Positions 1-6,975 of a stretch of 19,217 bases of DNA are shown here, piece after piece. Source of the stretch: Phycisphaerae bacterium (GTDB lineage: Bacteria; Planctomycetota; Phycisphaerae; Phycisphaerales; SM1A02); NCBI GenBank assembly GCA_016873375.1, contig VGXJ01000005.1, positions 1-19,217 of the forward strand, in the 5' to 3' direction. The first letter of the stretch is position 1. Each line of letters opens with the position of its first letter. The position numbers and the translations under genes are program-made. Below the pieces are notes generated by a model that had not been told where the DNA came from, made no database searches, and worked only from the letters and a program-made list of their open reading frames with translations.

Positions 1-1
1 C

Positions 2-367
2 CCCGGTGGCCAGTCGGCGCAGGTCGCGGATCTTGACCAGGCGCTTCGCGCGCTCAAGTCGTTCGAAGCGGCAGCCGAGGCGCTTGATCCGCGGGCTGCA
101 GCGCCGCGTCCGGCTGCCGGAAGCGCGCCGATCCAGCCGCAGCGCAAGAAGCTCTCGTACAACGATCAGCGCGAATACGACGGCATCGAAGCCGCGATCG
201 CTGCTGCGGAACTCGCTGCGGCCAAGGCCGATGAGCACATGAACGAGCCGTCGCTGCAATCGAACCATGTCGCATTCCGCAAGGCCTGCGATGCGTCGGC
301 TGCGGCGCACACCGAGGTGGCTCGGCTCTACGCTCGCTGGGAAGAGCTCGAAGCCAAGCTGCGCTGA
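2..367 (+). CDS. uup: ABC-F family ATPase, C-terminal end (Uup-like), 5' truncated
   Basis: The reading frame is open from the left edge and ends in TGA at 365-367, giving the last 121 residues of a longer protein. The segment holds KKLSYNDQRE, followed by an Ala/Glu-rich helical stretch and a final RWEELEAKLR. That order matches the C-terminal coiled-coil of Uup-type ABC-F proteins, where a KLSY..QRELE motif opens a two-helix coiled coil ending in RWxxLE. Both ATPase domains would lie outside the window. ABC-F proteins bind ribosomes or branched DNA and are cytosolic, not transporters; Uup is linked to transposon excision and ribosome function. An Ala/Pro-rich linker precedes the coiled coil. 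It converges on the next gene with only 30 bases between stops and no obvious hairpin there. The ABC-F call is fairly sure, the Uup subgroup less so. Confidence 0.75.
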   Translation, partial: PGGQSAQVADLDQALRALKSFEAAAEALDPRAAAPRPAAGSAPIQPQRKKLSYNDQREYDGIEAAIAAAELAAAKADEHMNEPSLQSNHVAFRKACDASAAAHTEVARLYARWEELEAKLR

Positions 368-397
368 TCGAGGGCAGCCAAGCCCGCACCCAATCCG

Positions 398-1924
398 TCA
401 CTGGCCGGCAGGGCGCTGTCCGCGACGAGGCGGTTGCGCGGGGGCATCGGCTGGAGAAGGCTCGTGGTCCTTGCTCGGCTCGGGCCCCATCGGTCCCGTG
501 CGGTACTTCTGCAGCGCCTGCTCGTACTTGCGCTTCATCGATGGATCGGTCTCGAGCCGCACCGCGCGCTCGCCGTTGGTGATCGCGGCCTCGCGGTTGC
601 CTTTCGCGTAGTTCGCAAGCGCGACGGTATCGGCGGCGCGGGCATCTTCGCCCTTGGCCAGCGTGTCGGCCGCGATGGCCAGCTCCATCGCGAAGTCAAG
701 ATCACGCACCTTGACGAAGGGGGTCTCGAGGATCGCGCGTGCCATCGCGCGCAGCGTCTCCATCTCGGTGGCGCGGGCCTTGGCCACGGCGCGGCCGAAG
801 GCGTAGCCCTGCTCGGCCTGCTTGGCGAGGCCGATCATGATCAGGAAGCGCTGCGACTCGTATTGTCCGGCGCGCTCGGGTATCGCCGCGCGGACATGGT
901 CGAGCGTCTCGAGCAGGGGCTGCCAGTCGCCTGATCGATCGCACCAGCGGATGACGGTGTCGGTGGCGTTCTTCGCTCGAGCGACATTGCTCTCGGTGAC
1001 GGCATCGGCCAGTTCCGAGCGGGGGTCCCATGTACCGGCAAGCAGCGCATCGAGGACCGGCCGGCTCACCTTGGGATGGCCATACCACTGCACGATGCCA
1101 TCCTTGATGATGAAGAACCGTGGCGTCGCGGTGCGGAAGGTGCCGTGCTGGAAGAGCGCGAGCAGGCTGCGATCCGGGTCGGCCGTGATTGCACATGGAA
1201 AGTGGTCTGCGACGCCGACCTTGCCATACCACGCGCGGACGACATCGGGTTGCTCATCGGTGGTGGCGATGAAGCGCACCCCCTTGGCCCCGAAGTCCCG
1301 CATCACTTGTTCGATCAGCGTTGCGTACTCCCTGCAGTGGCTGCAGTCGGTTCCGAAGAAGTCGATCACGTAGATGACGCCGGGCGCCCATGCGGTTTCC
1401 GGTGCGCCCACGATCCAGTGATCGAAGGCAGGGAAGGCGGTGCGAACGCCCGGCTTCATCGGCGGATCGACGCGAGCGAAGGCCGTGGATGGCTTGGGTG
1501 GCAGCGGCGTGGCGGGGCGCGCGGGCTGTGCAGGCTGGCTCGGTGCGGCGGCCGGGGCCTCTCCATCCGCAGGCACGCTTGCGGTGATCGCCACATCCAC
1601 CACGCCCTGGCCTTCGATCACGAAGCTCACCTTCTTCGAGAGCCGCTCGCCGCGTTGCGACTCGCTGGGCTTGAGCGTGATGATCGCCTCGGCGGTCCCG
1701 CCGGGCGCGATGGGTGAGGTGGGCCAGGTCGAGGTCGTGCAGGCGCAGTTGCCCGCCGCAGTCACCACCTTGATGGGCTCGCTTCCGGTGTTGCGAAGGA
1801 GGACCGGCATCGACCGCTCCGAACCGAGCGGAATCGAACCCAGGTCGAGCGTTGCTGGCTCGACGACCACCGTGATCGCGGCAACATGCTGGCACACCCA
1901 TCGCAATAGTCGTCGAAGTCGCAC
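398..1924 (-). CDS. DUF1573 domain protein fused to a thioredoxin-like domain and helical C-terminus
   Basis: 508 residues. Residues about 20-120 form a DUF1573 (ASH-like beta sandwich) domain with its hallmark GNCACTT at 58-64. An Ala/Pro-rich linker follows (about 122-150), then a TlpA/thioredoxin-like domain with redox pair C194-S-H-C197 and a TPRFF segment that would supply the cis-proline. The C-terminal 200 residues are Ala-rich and helical, possibly TPR-like, and end in a Pro-rich tail. The likely role is a thiol-disulfide protein acting on surface or periplasmic partners. The GTG start is chosen because no earlier start exists after the in-frame stop of the upstream gene and because TACTCT lies exactly six bases before it. 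Oddly, the N-terminus has basic residues followed by only a short weak hydrophobic run and no good lipobox, so export is uncertain. It lies 36 bases downstream of the SET gene. Confidence 0.85.
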   Translation of the reverse strand: MRLRRLLRWVCQHVAAITVVVEPATLDLGSIPLGSERSMPVLLRNTGSEPIKVVTAAGNCACTTSTWPTSPIAPGGTAEAIITLKPSESQRGERLSKKVSFVIEGQGVVDVAITASVPADGEAPAAAPSQPAQPARPATPLPPKPSTAFARVDPPMKPGVRTAFPAFDHWIVGAPETAWAPGVIYVIDFFGTDCSHCREYATLIEQVMRDFGAKGVRFIATTDEQPDVVRAWYGKVGVADHFPCAITADPDRSLLALFQHGTFRTATPRFFIIKDGIVQWYGHPKVSRPVLDALLAGTWDPRSELADAVTESNVARAKNATDTVIRWCDRSGDWQPLLETLDHVRAAIPERAGQYESQRFLIMIGLAKQAEQGYAFGRAVAKARATEMETLRAMARAILETPFVKVRDLDFAMELAIAADTLAKGEDARAADTVALANYAKGNREAAITNGERAVRLETDPSMKRKYEQALQKYRTGPMGPEPSKDHEPSPADAPAQPPRRGQRPAGQ

Positions 1925-1936
1925 GCCGAGAGAGTA
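1922..1936 (-). promoter_or_regulatory. Leaderless-type -10 box and GTG start of the DUF1573 gene
   Basis: On the minus strand TACTCT (1936-1931) is followed by six bases and then GTG (1924-1922). A transcript starting seven bases after the -10 box would begin on the G of GTG. There is no Shine-Dalgarno at proper distance; a GGAGG lies about 25 bases upstream, too far to serve this start. The spacing is identical to five other genes in the window. This implies the gene can be transcribed separately from the SET gene upstream. Confidence 0.6.
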
Positions 1937-1960
1937 CCCTGCGGATCCTCCGTCCCTGCA

Positions 1961-2488
1961 TCAATCCCGAGCGGTCGCCTCGATGAAGCCAGGGATCAGA
2001 TCGAGCGCTCGGTACGCCGCGAGCGTCCGTGGTGGCAAGCGATCGAAGCGGCCGATACGAGCCCGGCATGCTCGCTCCCCGCAGTTGCAGCGCATGGTCC
2101 AGACATCATCGGCACCCAAGAAGGTCGAGTAGTCGTGCGTCACTTCATGTCCGGTGCGGATGGTGCGCAGTGCAACCACCAGGAGCCTGCGGCCCTGAGG
2201 GATCAGACCACCGTTGGGCTTGCAGGAATGGTTGGCGAATGCGCCGAGGCCCTCGCCGGGGTCAAGATAGGACTCCGGGCCGAAGCGCATGCAGTTGGCT
2301 GCCCGGCGGGGGTCGCGGTCCCACAATGACCAGACGGTCCGCGCACCGAGGATTCGACCCTCGAAGCAGCAGACCACTTCATCCCGCGCGAAGGTCCTTC
2401 GTGCGACGATGCCGAGTCCGTTGCGCACGCGCTCCACGCGCACCGAGCTGGGAACCTGATGGGCGAACGCATTCACCTTCCGTGGCAT
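1961..2488 (-). CDS. SET-domain protein (putative lysine methyltransferase)
   Basis: 175 residues carrying a compact complete SET domain. The glycine-rich entry GLGIVARRTF (24-33) forms the first S-adenosylmethionine-binding motif. The pseudoknot motif NHSCKPN is at 86-92, GHEVTHDYS at 113-121 contains the expected aromatic residue, and a post-SET zinc-type CNCGERAC follows (C134, C136, C141). Family members transfer methyl groups from S-adenosylmethionine to lysine side chains; the bacterial substrate cannot be read from the sequence. There is no signal peptide, so it should be cytosolic. The ATG at 2488 is preceded by TACCTT eight bases upstream and no Shine-Dalgarno. It is divergent from the acyltransferase gene, 60 bases away, and reads toward the DUF1573 gene. 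All key motifs are intact. Confidence 0.88.
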   Translation of the reverse strand: MPRKVNAFAHQVPSSVRVERVRNGLGIVARRTFARDEVVCCFEGRILGARTVWSLWDRDPRRAANCMRFGPESYLDPGEGLGAFANHSCKPNGGLIPQGRRLLVVALRTIRTGHEVTHDYSTFLGADDVWTMRCNCGERACRARIGRFDRLPPRTLAAYRALDLIPGFIEATARD

Positions 2489-2502
2489 CGGGGCGCAAGG
2501 TA
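2486..2502 (-). promoter_or_regulatory. Probable -10 box of the SET gene
   Basis: TACCTT on the minus strand (2502-2497) is followed by eight bases and ATG (2488-2486). The predicted transcript would carry a leader of no more than two bases. No -35 or Shine-Dalgarno is evident. The spacing matches that at the padR start. Confidence 0.45.
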
Positions 2503-2536
2503 TCGCGACGCGGGGATGTCGGCATGCGGCGATCGT

Positions 2537-2551
2537 TAGTCTTGGGCCGTG
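2537..2551 (+). promoter_or_regulatory. Leaderless-type -10 box and GTG start of the acyltransferase gene
   Basis: TAGTCT (2537-2542), six bases, then GTG (2549-2551). No Shine-Dalgarno precedes the start and no clear -35 is visible. The arrangement decides the GTG as the start and predicts an mRNA beginning on its first base. Confidence 0.6.
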
Positions 2552-3730
2552 ATCCCGCCGCCTCCGGCTCTTCTAACGGAACGCCACCACGGCATCGATG
2601 CGCTGCGCGGCAGCATGATGCTGCTGGGCGTGGTGCTGCATCTGGCGATCAACTACGTCGAGGGACCGGAGGACGGCAACTGGCCCTTCCGCGATCCGGC
2701 ACGAAGCCCGCTGGCGGGCCTGGTCGTGCTCGCGATCCATACTTTTCGCATGCCGGTCTTCTTCGTGATGAGTGGCTACTTCTCGGCGATGCTCATCGAG
2801 CGGCGTGGTGCGTGGGGGTATGCCCACAACCGCGCGCAGCGGATCCTGCTGCCCTCGGTCGTGTCATGGTTCGTGCTGTTTCCCCTGACGATGCTGGCGT
2901 TCGTCTTCGTGCGGTTGCAGACGGATCAGGTCGATGAGGCCACACGGGCCGCGCTCTTCGCAGCCGCGCTCAAGCATCCGTGGGTCAATCCCGGGCCGAT
3001 CCACCTCTGGTTCCTTGAGGTGCTGATCATCTTGCAGATCATCTCGCTGCCGGTCGTGGCTGCAGCTGCGATGGTGCCCGGCTCGCTTCGGTCGCTTTCG
3101 GTGCGGGTGCGGCATGCACTCTTCATGGGGCGTGCGCGATGGCTGCTCGTTCCCGTGCTTGCCGTGCTGACCACAGTCACGATGCTGCCGATGCACCGAC
3201 CGGGCATCGACACGCCGCAATCGTTCGTGGTCTCGCCGGCCATCCTCGCCTGCTACGCGCTGTACTTCGTCGGTGGCTGGTGCATCCGTCGAGAGGCAGG
3301 CATGGTCGCTCGGCTCGTGAGGACGGGCTGGTGGCACCTCTGGCTTGGAGTCGGTGCGCTGGTGGTCGCACTCATTGCGGCGATCGCGTGGTTTGCCGTC
3401 ACGGGGCACGGGCAGCGACCTGCACCGATGCTCTTGGCTGCCGCGCAGGCCACGAGCGCCGTGGCGTGCTGGCTGCTCGTGCTTGGCCTGATCGGTGTGG
3501 CTGAGCGCGTGCTGGCGCGACCGAGGCCTGCTGTCCGGTGGCTCGTCGATGCCTCGTTCTGGATCTACCTCGTGCACCTGCCGCTGTGCGTGGTCGTGCC
3601 ATGGATCGTGAGCGAGGTGCCCACCGGAGCGCTTGGGCGGTTCATGATCTCGTCCGTGATCGTGTCCGTGCTCCTTGTGCTGAGCTACGAAGCCGTGCTG
3701 ATGATCGTGGCGCCGCGGCGTGGGTCCTAG
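2549..3730 (+). CDS. Membrane acyltransferase, family 3 (OpgC/MdoC-like)
   Basis: 393 residues with about ten hydrophobic membrane segments (roughly 23-37, 54-80, 98-122, 151-177, 196-214, 225-246, 261-284, 293-320, 333-354, 362-386). The N-terminus has HHGIDALRG (13-21), the conserved His/Asp/Arg-containing first motif of family 3 acyltransferases, and IHLWFLEVLII appears at about 152-162, as in OpgC-type members. These integral enzymes move acyl groups, such as acetyl or succinyl, onto glucans, exopolysaccharide or lipid-linked sugars at the inner membrane. The actual substrate is not visible. The length fits OpgC, at about 385 residues. The start is GTG, six bases after TAGTCT. Its stop TAG at 3728-3730 is reused in the copA promoter. 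There is no functional link to the flanking genes that I can see. Confidence 0.85.
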   Translation: MIPPPPALLTERHHGIDALRGSMMLLGVVLHLAINYVEGPEDGNWPFRDPARSPLAGLVVLAIHTFRMPVFFVMSGYFSAMLIERRGAWGYAHNRAQRILLPSVVSWFVLFPLTMLAFVFVRLQTDQVDEATRAALFAAALKHPWVNPGPIHLWFLEVLIILQIISLPVVAAAAMVPGSLRSLSVRVRHALFMGRARWLLVPVLAVLTTVTMLPMHRPGIDTPQSFVVSPAILACYALYFVGGWCIRREAGMVARLVRTGWWHLWLGVGALVVALIAAIAWFAVTGHGQRPAPMLLAAAQATSAVACWLLVLGLIGVAERVLARPRPAVRWLVDASFWIYLVHLPLCVVVPWIVSEVPTGALGRFMISSVIVSVLLVLSYEAVLMIVAPRRGS

Positions 3731-3742
3731 ACTGCGCGCGTG
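3728..3742 (+). promoter_or_regulatory. Leaderless-type -10 box of copA, overlapping the upstream stop codon
   Basis: TAGACT (3728-3733), six bases, then GTG (3740-3742). The TAG that opens the hexamer is the stop codon of the acyltransferase gene. No Shine-Dalgarno lies before the GTG. I see no clear CueR-type dyad with the spacing of metal-responsive promoters in the preceding bases. Confidence 0.6.
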
Positions 3743-6001
3743 GACCCTGGAAGCGCGAGTTCGGAACGACGCAGCCTGCCGATCGGTGGCATGTCCTGTG
3801 CAGCGTGCGCGCTCAAGCTTGAACGAGGCCTGGGTGCCGTGCCAGGCGTGCACTCGGCCAGCGTGAACTTCGCCACCAGGGTGGCGACGCTCGAGTGCGC
3901 CGTTGATGTGTCGGCCGAACGAATCACGGGCGAGGTGGAGCGCCTTGGCTACCACGCCATCGTGCCGCCCGGCGGTGACCAGGACGCCGGTGATGCTCGC
4001 GCTGCCATGGTCGCCGCGCGCGAGGCCGAAGGGCGCGACCTCCTCAGGCGCACGATCGTCGGGGCGATCCTGGCTGTGCCCGTGGTGGTGATGGCCATGA
4101 CGCATGGCAGCGTGCCCTTGCTGCACGGTGCATGGACTGACTGGACACAAGCGATCTTGGGCACGGCGGTGATGGCGATCTGCGGTTGGCCGTTCATCGT
4201 CCGTGCATGGCGGCAGGCCAAGGCTGGCATGACATCGATGGACACGCTGGTCGCCCTCGGCAGCGGCGTGGCATGGCTCTGGTCGGTGCTGGTGCTCCTC
4301 GTCCCCGCGCTCACTGAGCTGGCGCGCGATGCAGGCGCAGCCGATGCACACGGCAAGCCGCTGCAGTTCGAGGCAGCGGCATCGATCGTCGTGCTGGTCA
4401 CGCTGGGGAAGTGGCTTGAGTGGCGAGCGACTCGATCAGCCAGTCACGCGATCGAGTCGCTGGTGGACCTTGCACCGCCACGGGCGGTCGTGCTCCGCGA
4501 CGGGATCGAATGCGAGATCAGCGCGGCGGAGGTCGAGGTCGGGGAGCTCGTCCTGATTCGCCCGGGCAGCCGGGTGCCGGTCGACGGCACCATCGAATCA
4601 GGACGATCGAGCGTCGATGAATCAATGCTGACGGGCGAGCCCATGCCCGTCGACAAGGCCACGGGTGATCGCCTGTTCGGCGGCACGGTCAACGGCGCTG
4701 GCGCGCTGCGCATGGTCGCCACCAAGGTCGGCAGCGCAACGGTCCTGGCGCAGGTCGTGCGTGCGGTGGAAGAGGCACAAGGCAGCAAGGCGCCGATCGC
4801 GCGGCTGGCCGATCGCGTGAGTTCACGCTTTGTCCCCGTCGTGCTGGCCATCGCGGTCGTCACCGGTGTGGCGTGGATGGTGCTGGGACCGCAGGAGAAC
4901 AGGTTCGGACGTGCGCTCGTGGCTGTCGTCTCGACGCTGATCATCGCGTGCCCCTGCGCGATGGGGCTCGCCACGCCCGCTGCGATCATGGCCGGCACGG
5001 CAGCGGCTGCTCGCCGAGGCATCCTCGTCAAGGGCGGCGCCGCACTCGAGGCACTTGCGCGGGTGACCACAGTCGTGCTCGACAAGACCGGCACGATCAC
5101 GGAGGGACGCCCGCGCGTGCACGGTGTGACGACGCTCGGCGCCGCGACCGAGCGCGAAGTGCTGTCGATGGCGGCATCGATCGAGCGCGCGAGCGAGCAC
5201 CCGCTGGCGCGAGCCATTGTTGCCGCCGCCGAGGAGCGGGGGATCCTGCCCAAGCCCGCCTCCGAGGTCGTGGCGCATCCCGGGCAAGGCGTGGAGGGCG
5301 TGGTCGGTGGCCAGCGCGTGCGTGTTGGCACGCCAGCGTGGATTGCCGCGTCGGCTGGGCTCGCCGCAGCGGCCCTTGATGACGAGGCTTCGACGATCGC
5401 GGTCGTTGCCGTGGACGATCGCGTGCTCGGTTCGATCCAGCTCCGCGATGCATCGCGTCCAAGCAGCCGAGCGGCTGTTGCTTCGCTGCGCGCGCTTGGC
5501 ATCGAACCTGTGATGCTGACGGGCGACCGTGTCGCACCGGCACGGGCCATCGCTGCAGAGGTGGGCATCGACCGCGTCATCGCGGGCGTGCTGCCGCACG
5601 ACAAGGCGCACTCGATCATCGGACTGCAGCGTGGTGGTGAGCGCGTGGCCATGGTGGGCGACGGCATCAACGATGCGCCTGCCCTCGCTCAGGCCGAAGT
5701 TGGGATCGCCATGGGCTGCGGTGCTGCAATCGCGCTCGAGGCGGCGGACCTCACGCTCATGCGCGGAGACCTTGTCGCGCTGCCGATCGCGGTGCGCTCG
5801 GCACGGCGCACGCTGCGCACCATCACGCAGAACCTCTGGTGGGCCTTCGGCTACAACGCGGTCATGATTCCGCTGGCCGCCGGCGCGCTCTGGCCATGGA
5901 CCGGTTGGATGCTGCCGCCGATGCTGGCGAGCGCGGCGATGGCGCTGAGCAGCGTGAGCGTGGTGCTCAACAGCCTGCGCCTGCTTCGGCGCGGTGCGTG
6001 A
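3740..6001 (+). CDS. copA: Cu(+)-exporting P1B-type ATPase
   Basis: 753 residues, typical of CopA with a single N-terminal metal-binding domain (GMSCAAC, C20 and C23). In order follow the actuator loop TGEP (298-301), the ion-path motif C404-P-C406, the phosphorylation site D448 in DKTGT, the nucleotide-binding SEHP (485-488) and GDGIND (640-645). The last membrane helices hold YN and MALSS, the combination that marks the Cu(+)-specific P1B-1 subgroup. The protein uses ATP to move Cu(+) out of the cytoplasm. Every catalytic residue I looked for is present. The start is GTG, six bases after TAGACT; no earlier start with a Shine-Dalgarno is seen. No copper chaperone or copper-responsive regulator lies alongside, so it appears to be a stand-alone copper gene. 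Confidence 0.96.
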   Translation: MDPGSASSERRSLPIGGMSCAACALKLERGLGAVPGVHSASVNFATRVATLECAVDVSAERITGEVERLGYHAIVPPGGDQDAGDARAAMVAAREAEGRDLLRRTIVGAILAVPVVVMAMTHGSVPLLHGAWTDWTQAILGTAVMAICGWPFIVRAWRQAKAGMTSMDTLVALGSGVAWLWSVLVLLVPALTELARDAGAADAHGKPLQFEAAASIVVLVTLGKWLEWRATRSASHAIESLVDLAPPRAVVLRDGIECEISAAEVEVGELVLIRPGSRVPVDGTIESGRSSVDESMLTGEPMPVDKATGDRLFGGTVNGAGALRMVATKVGSATVLAQVVRAVEEAQGSKAPIARLADRVSSRFVPVVLAIAVVTGVAWMVLGPQENRFGRALVAVVSTLIIACPCAMGLATPAAIMAGTAAAARRGILVKGGAALEALARVTTVVLDKTGTITEGRPRVHGVTTLGAATEREVLSMAASIERASEHPLARAIVAAAEERGILPKPASEVVAHPGQGVEGVVGGQRVRVGTPAWIAASAGLAAAALDDEASTIAVVAVDDRVLGSIQLRDASRPSSRAAVASLRALGIEPVMLTGDRVAPARAIAAEVGIDRVIAGVLPHDKAHSIIGLQRGGERVAMVGDGINDAPALAQAEVGIAMGCGAAIALEAADLTLMRGDLVALPIAVRSARRTLRTITQNLWWAFGYNAVMIPLAAGALWPWTGWMLPPMLASAAMALSSVSVVLNSLRLLRRGA

Positions 6002-6025
6002 GTGGTGGCTCGTGGCGGCGCTCCC

Positions 6026-6053
6026 CGGCCCGCTGCATGCGTCGCCCGGGCCG
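6026..6053 (+). terminator. GC-rich hairpin after copA (weak terminator candidate)
   Basis: CGGCCCG (6026-6032) pairs perfectly with CGGGCCG (6047-6053) around a 14-base loop, between the copA stop and the next promoter. There is no T-tract, and the right arm abuts the TACGAT box of the following gene. It could slow or end copA transcription, or be chance in GC-rich DNA. Confidence 0.25.
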
Positions 6054-6068
6054 TACGATCGGCCGATG
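6054..6068 (+). promoter_or_regulatory. Leaderless-type -10 box and ATG start of the ATP-grasp gene
   Basis: TACGAT (6054-6059), six bases, then ATG (6066-6068). It marks ATG 6066 as the start in preference to an in-frame GTG at 5994 that would overlap copA. No Shine-Dalgarno or clear -35 is seen. Confidence 0.65.
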
Positions 6069-6920
6069 CGCATCGCTCTCGTCACCGCGCGAGAACTTCC
6101 ACGGCCCGACGGCGACCTGCCGGTGCTTGCTGCGGCCGCTACGAGGCGTGGTTGGTCGTGCCGGGTGTGTGCCTGGGATGATGCAGCCGTCGCGTGGGGC
6201 GAGTTCGATGCGGTGCTCGTGCGGTCGACGTGGGATTACCTCGGGAAGATCGATGCGTTTCGGCACTGGATCGGCTCGACGGGGGCGCGGACCGTGCTGG
6301 TGAACCCGCCCCAGATGCTGCACTGGAACCTGCACAAGCGGTACCTGCTCGACCTCGAGGCTAACGGCGTTCCGATCGTGCCCACCACGCTGCTGGGCCC
6401 CGGCGAGTCCCACGACTGGCACGAGGCCTTTGCCCGTCACGGTGAACTCGTGCTCAAGCCCGCCGAGAGCGCTGGCTCGTTCGGCACGATCCGCGTTGGC
6501 GCGGACGATCACGATCGCGCGCAGTCGCACCGGTTGGAGCATGCAGGCCGCGATCTCTTGGTGCAGCCCTTCCTGCCGAGCGTGATCGATCGCGGCGAGA
6601 CGAACCTGGTCATGATCGACGGCGCGTTCTCGCACTCGGTCCGCAAGGGTGCGCGGTGGTCAGGCGAGCCGGAGCAGTCACGGGGCCTGGTCGAGCCCAC
6701 CGCCGAGGAGCTCGATGTCGCGCACCGCGTGCTCGACGCGACCAAGGAACTCGGCCACGGCGTGCCCGCCTATGCGCGGGTGGATCTGGCGATCGGCCGA
6801 TGCGGCCAGCCGCTCCTCATGGAGTTGGAGCTTGTCGAGCCGTCGCTCTTTCTCGATCGTGCGCCGTCTGCGGCGGATCGGTTGCTTGATGCCCTTGCGT
6901 CGAGGGTGGCACCGAACTGA
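6066..6920 (+). CDS. ATP-grasp enzyme resembling DcsG-type cyclo-ligases
   Basis: 284 residues beginning MRIALVTARELPR. Recognisable segments are VRSTWDYLGK, NPPQMLHWNLHKRYL (substrate/nucleotide lid region), VLKPAESAGSFGT (the ATP-binding lysine and glycine-rich loop), GETNLVMIDGAFSHSVRKGA and ELELVEPSLFL near the C-terminus, where the acidic residues should bind magnesium. This order matches the ATP-grasp group that includes O-ureido-D-serine cyclo-ligase DcsG of cycloserine synthesis and many uncharacterised homologues. Such enzymes activate a carboxylate as acyl phosphate and join it to an amine. The substrate is unknown here, and no other cycloserine gene is near. The ATG start is set by TACGAT six bases upstream; a longer in-frame version from GTG 5994 would overlap the end of copA and adds a non-conserved tail. 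Confidence 0.82.
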   Translation: MRIALVTARELPRPDGDLPVLAAAATRRGWSCRVCAWDDAAVAWGEFDAVLVRSTWDYLGKIDAFRHWIGSTGARTVLVNPPQMLHWNLHKRYLLDLEANGVPIVPTTLLGPGESHDWHEAFARHGELVLKPAESAGSFGTIRVGADDHDRAQSHRLEHAGRDLLVQPFLPSVIDRGETNLVMIDGAFSHSVRKGARWSGEPEQSRGLVEPTAEELDVAHRVLDATKELGHGVPAYARVDLAIGRCGQPLLMELELVEPSLFLDRAPSAADRLLDALASRVAPN

Positions 6921-6929
6921 GCTGTGGGT

Positions 6930-6965
6930 GCCGTGAGCGGGTGCTGCGCGTGGATGGCTCACGGC
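6930..6965. terminator. Inverted repeat between convergent genes (possible bidirectional terminator)
   Basis: GCCGTGAGC (6930-6938) is the exact reverse complement of GCTCACGGC (6957-6965), giving a 9-bp stem with an 18-base loop. It lies in the 55-base gap between the convergent stops of the ATP-grasp gene and prfC. Its placement suits a terminator for both strands, but no T-tract follows on either side and the loop is long. Confidence 0.4.
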
Positions 6966-6975
6966 CTGCGCGTGA

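Noticed and set aside
2864..4351. A 495-codon minus-strand frame across the acyltransferase and copA
   Set aside because: Low-complexity His/Arg-rich product, no motif, and it crosses two recognised genes.
4949..4957. CPC motif suggesting a different metal (Zn/Cd) for the P-type ATPase
   Set aside because: CPC occurs in both groups, but YN and MALSS in the last helices mark the Cu(+) group, and there is no Zn/Cd-type DKTGT-following signature or Cys/His-rich tail.
5994..6065. GTG 5994 as the start of the ATP-grasp gene
   Set aside because: It overlaps the end of copA, adds a non-conserved tail, and lacks both a Shine-Dalgarno and a -10 box. ATG 6066 has TACGAT six bases upstream and begins the expected first strand.
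6066..6920. A cycloserine biosynthesis locus based on the DcsG-like enzyme
   Set aside because: None of the other cycloserine genes are nearby; the neighbours are copA and prfC. The resemblance is at family level only.
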